Under the pieces are notes generated by a model. That model searched no databases and was not told the origin of the DNA. It was given only the letters and a program-made list of their open reading frames with translations. A program made the position numbers and the translations under genes. From Clostridia bacterium (GTDB lineage Bacteria; Bacillota_A; Clostridia; Christensenellales; Aristaeellaceae), in NCBI GenBank assembly GCA_025997215.1, contig BNUH01000134.1:1-6094 (forward strand): a stretch of 6,094 bases of DNA, written 5' to 3'. This document shows positions 5,662 to 6,094 of the stretch, in pieces. Numbering within the stretch: position 1 is the stretch's first letter; every line of letters starts with the position of its first letter.

Positions 5662-5690
5662 ATGGTACAAGATCATACAGTGGATTGCAA
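5662..5690 (-). promoter_or_regulatory. Promoter of acidic gene paralogue 2
   Basis: TTGCAA (5690-5685), a 17-bp spacer, TACCAT (5667-5662), with ACTGGTTG before and TCCA / GATCTTG inside the spacer as in the other copies. The -35 is poorer than in the sister copy (TTGCAA instead of TTGACA), so it may be weaker or more dependent on an activator. Confidence 0.68.
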
Positions 5691-5698
5691 CCAGTTCT

Positions 5699-5733
5699 GA
5701 AAATATAAGCAGCAGGTATTTGCTACCTGCTGC
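5699..5733 (-). terminator. Rho-independent terminator
   Basis: On the minus strand GCAGCAGGTA-GCAAA-TACCTGCTGC forms a perfect 10-bp stem, followed by TTATATTTTC. It lies 12 nt after the stop of the 79-aa gene and just before the promoter at 5662-5690, separating the two units. Confidence 0.85.
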
Positions 5734-5745
5734 CTTGTATATTCG

Positions 5746-5985
5746 TTATATTAGCTTCAACAGTAATCCGTTCCTCGGCTTTTGTTTCCTGTTCGGGAAC
5801 TCATCATCGACAGGTTGTATAGTCACCATCCCGTTAATGACATAACCTTCATCCTGGAAAATTTTTAATGTATCCCAGGCATTGCTGCCTTCATAAATAT
5901 ACACTATCTCCTCAAACCCATTCTCTTTGAACTCAATAGCCGTTGCCTGTGCATCGCTCTCCCAAATGGTATAGCCCCTTGACAT
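5746..5985 (-). CDS. 79-aa hypothetical protein, possibly cut at its 5' side
   Basis: The frame reads MSRGYTIWESDAQATAIEFK, then ENGFEEIVYIYEGSNAWDTL, KIFQDEGYVINGMVTIQPVDDEF and a basic tail (NRKQKPRNGLLLKLI). It looks like a small alpha/beta protein with alternating helix and strand, but I recognise no family. The ATG at 5983-5985 is the best start by protein character, yet no real ribosome binding site precedes it (only CTTGGACTG). The residues encoded further upstream in the frame are antisense to a transposase-like gene start and are not protein-like. The 5' end or promoter may therefore have been lost to an insertion. A strong terminator follows. Confidence 0.6.
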   Translation of the reverse strand: MSRGYTIWESDAQATAIEFKENGFEEIVYIYEGSNAWDTLKIFQDEGYVINGMVTIQPVDDEFPNRKQKPRNGLLLKLI

Positions 5986-6094
5986 ATCGCAGTCCAAGTG
6001 ATAAACTAAAAGACAGGAGGGGTGATAGAGATGGCGAAGCCGATAAACAACGAGAAACGAGCGGACATAATAAAGCATATGCAAGCAGGGGAAT
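5986..6094 (+). mobile_element. Possible left end of an IS630-type insertion sequence
   Basis: The transposase-like gene start at 6031 would place the left end of an insertion sequence within the ~45 bp before it. IS630-type elements insert at TA; TA occurs at 5985-5986 and elsewhere here, so the exact end cannot be fixed without the right end. It also fits with the neighbouring minus-strand gene having no ribosome binding site. Confidence 0.35.
6031..6094 (+). CDS. Start of a transposase-like gene (partial)
   Basis: Only 21 codons are in the window: MAKPINNEKRADIIKHMQAG and one Glu. This resembles the beginning of the helix-turn-helix DNA-binding part of IS630-type (COG3415-like) transposases, which often start with 'MxKPIsNEkR..II...' followed by '.G.s...IA..L'. 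The start is well supported by AGGAGG 10 nt upstream. It is the only plus-strand gene seen here. The match is short, so another helix-turn-helix protein is possible. Confidence 0.6.
   Translation, partial: MAKPINNEKRADIIKHMQAGE

Larger units (their letters stand above)
4761..5690 (-). repeat. Two tandem copies of a ~450-bp gene cassette
   Basis: Cassette one spans 5690-5244 and cassette two 5213-4761. Each has the same parts in the same order: promoter, a leader with conserved AGRTAGTT..TGAAAGGGG, an acidic ~110-aa gene starting MKIT and ending TTVI.V..DS.LVMA, then an 8-bp-stem hairpin with a conserved CATCTGCTCC side. The DNA has diverged throughout, so the duplication is old but the layout is kept, including outside the coding part. 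Confidence 0.75.

Noticed and set aside
4761..5690. Possible CRISPR-like or tandem repeat array
   Set aside because: There are only two large diverged copies with coding sequence inside; there are no short, regularly spaced repeats.
5198..5845. Plus-strand open frame of 215 codons, hydrophobic-looking
   Set aside because: It is the complement of the acidic paralogue 2 gene and part of the 79-aa gene, and crosses a promoter and two hairpins; the hydrophobic look comes from complementing acidic codons.

Overview
The window looks like the recombinase end and accessory cargo of an integrative element (a prophage-like or conjugative/mobilizable element) from a Gram-positive anaerobe, most likely Clostridia or a related Bacillota class. 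The evidence is strong AAGGAGG-type ribosome binding sites, moderate GC with an AT-rich left flank, serine recombinases of the clostridial type, a DUF5049 protein, and a protein of a family that databases label 'virulence-related' in clostridial mobile elements. Species cannot be named from the sequence. Nearly every gene lies on the minus strand, so the genes read from right to left.

Left edge (1-454): a 12-bp-stem terminator read on the plus strand, probably ending a gene outside the window. It is followed by about 300 bp of AT-rich, gene-free DNA and then a UUCG-loop terminator that closes the recombinase block from the other side. The converging terminators suggest that the element/host boundary, or an attachment site, lies between them.

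Recombinase block (455-2919): one complete serine recombinase (428 aa) is followed after 4 nt by a wrecked one. The wreck has an intact catalytic N-terminus, joined in frame to a scrap of the catalytic/E-helix region of a different recombinase, then a frame break, then a C-terminal coiled-coil remnant. At least two, and probably three or more, recombinase genes once stood in tandem and were collapsed by deletions.

Middle (2962-4337): a compact run of small element genes: a 67-aa conserved protein, the 233-aa 'virulence-related' family protein, a 76-aa protein and a DUF5049 protein. Two terminator-like hairpins are built directly over stop codons, so read-through is probably what connects this block to the recombinases.

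Right part (4394-5985): single-gene cassettes. Two tandem paralogous cassettes each carry a promoter, a conserved leader, a very acidic ~110-aa protein and a downstream hairpin. Their promoter (TTGACA-like, 17-bp spacer, TACCAT/TAGCAT, with conserved GATCTTG before the -10) recurs a third time at 4369-4397, upstream of the 67-aa gene. A fourth, partial copy (4737-4751) is a near-perfect palindrome. This looks like a small set of genes under common control.

Right edge (5986-6094): the start of a plus-strand gene whose first 21 residues resemble the helix-turn-helix start of IS630-type transposases. An insertion there may have cut the upstream side of the neighbouring minus-strand gene, which lacks a clear ribosome binding site.

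Most interesting: the shared promoter family with the acidic protein pair, and the recombinase wreckage. Neither is proven to be a new system; the family names rest on recall and could not be searched.
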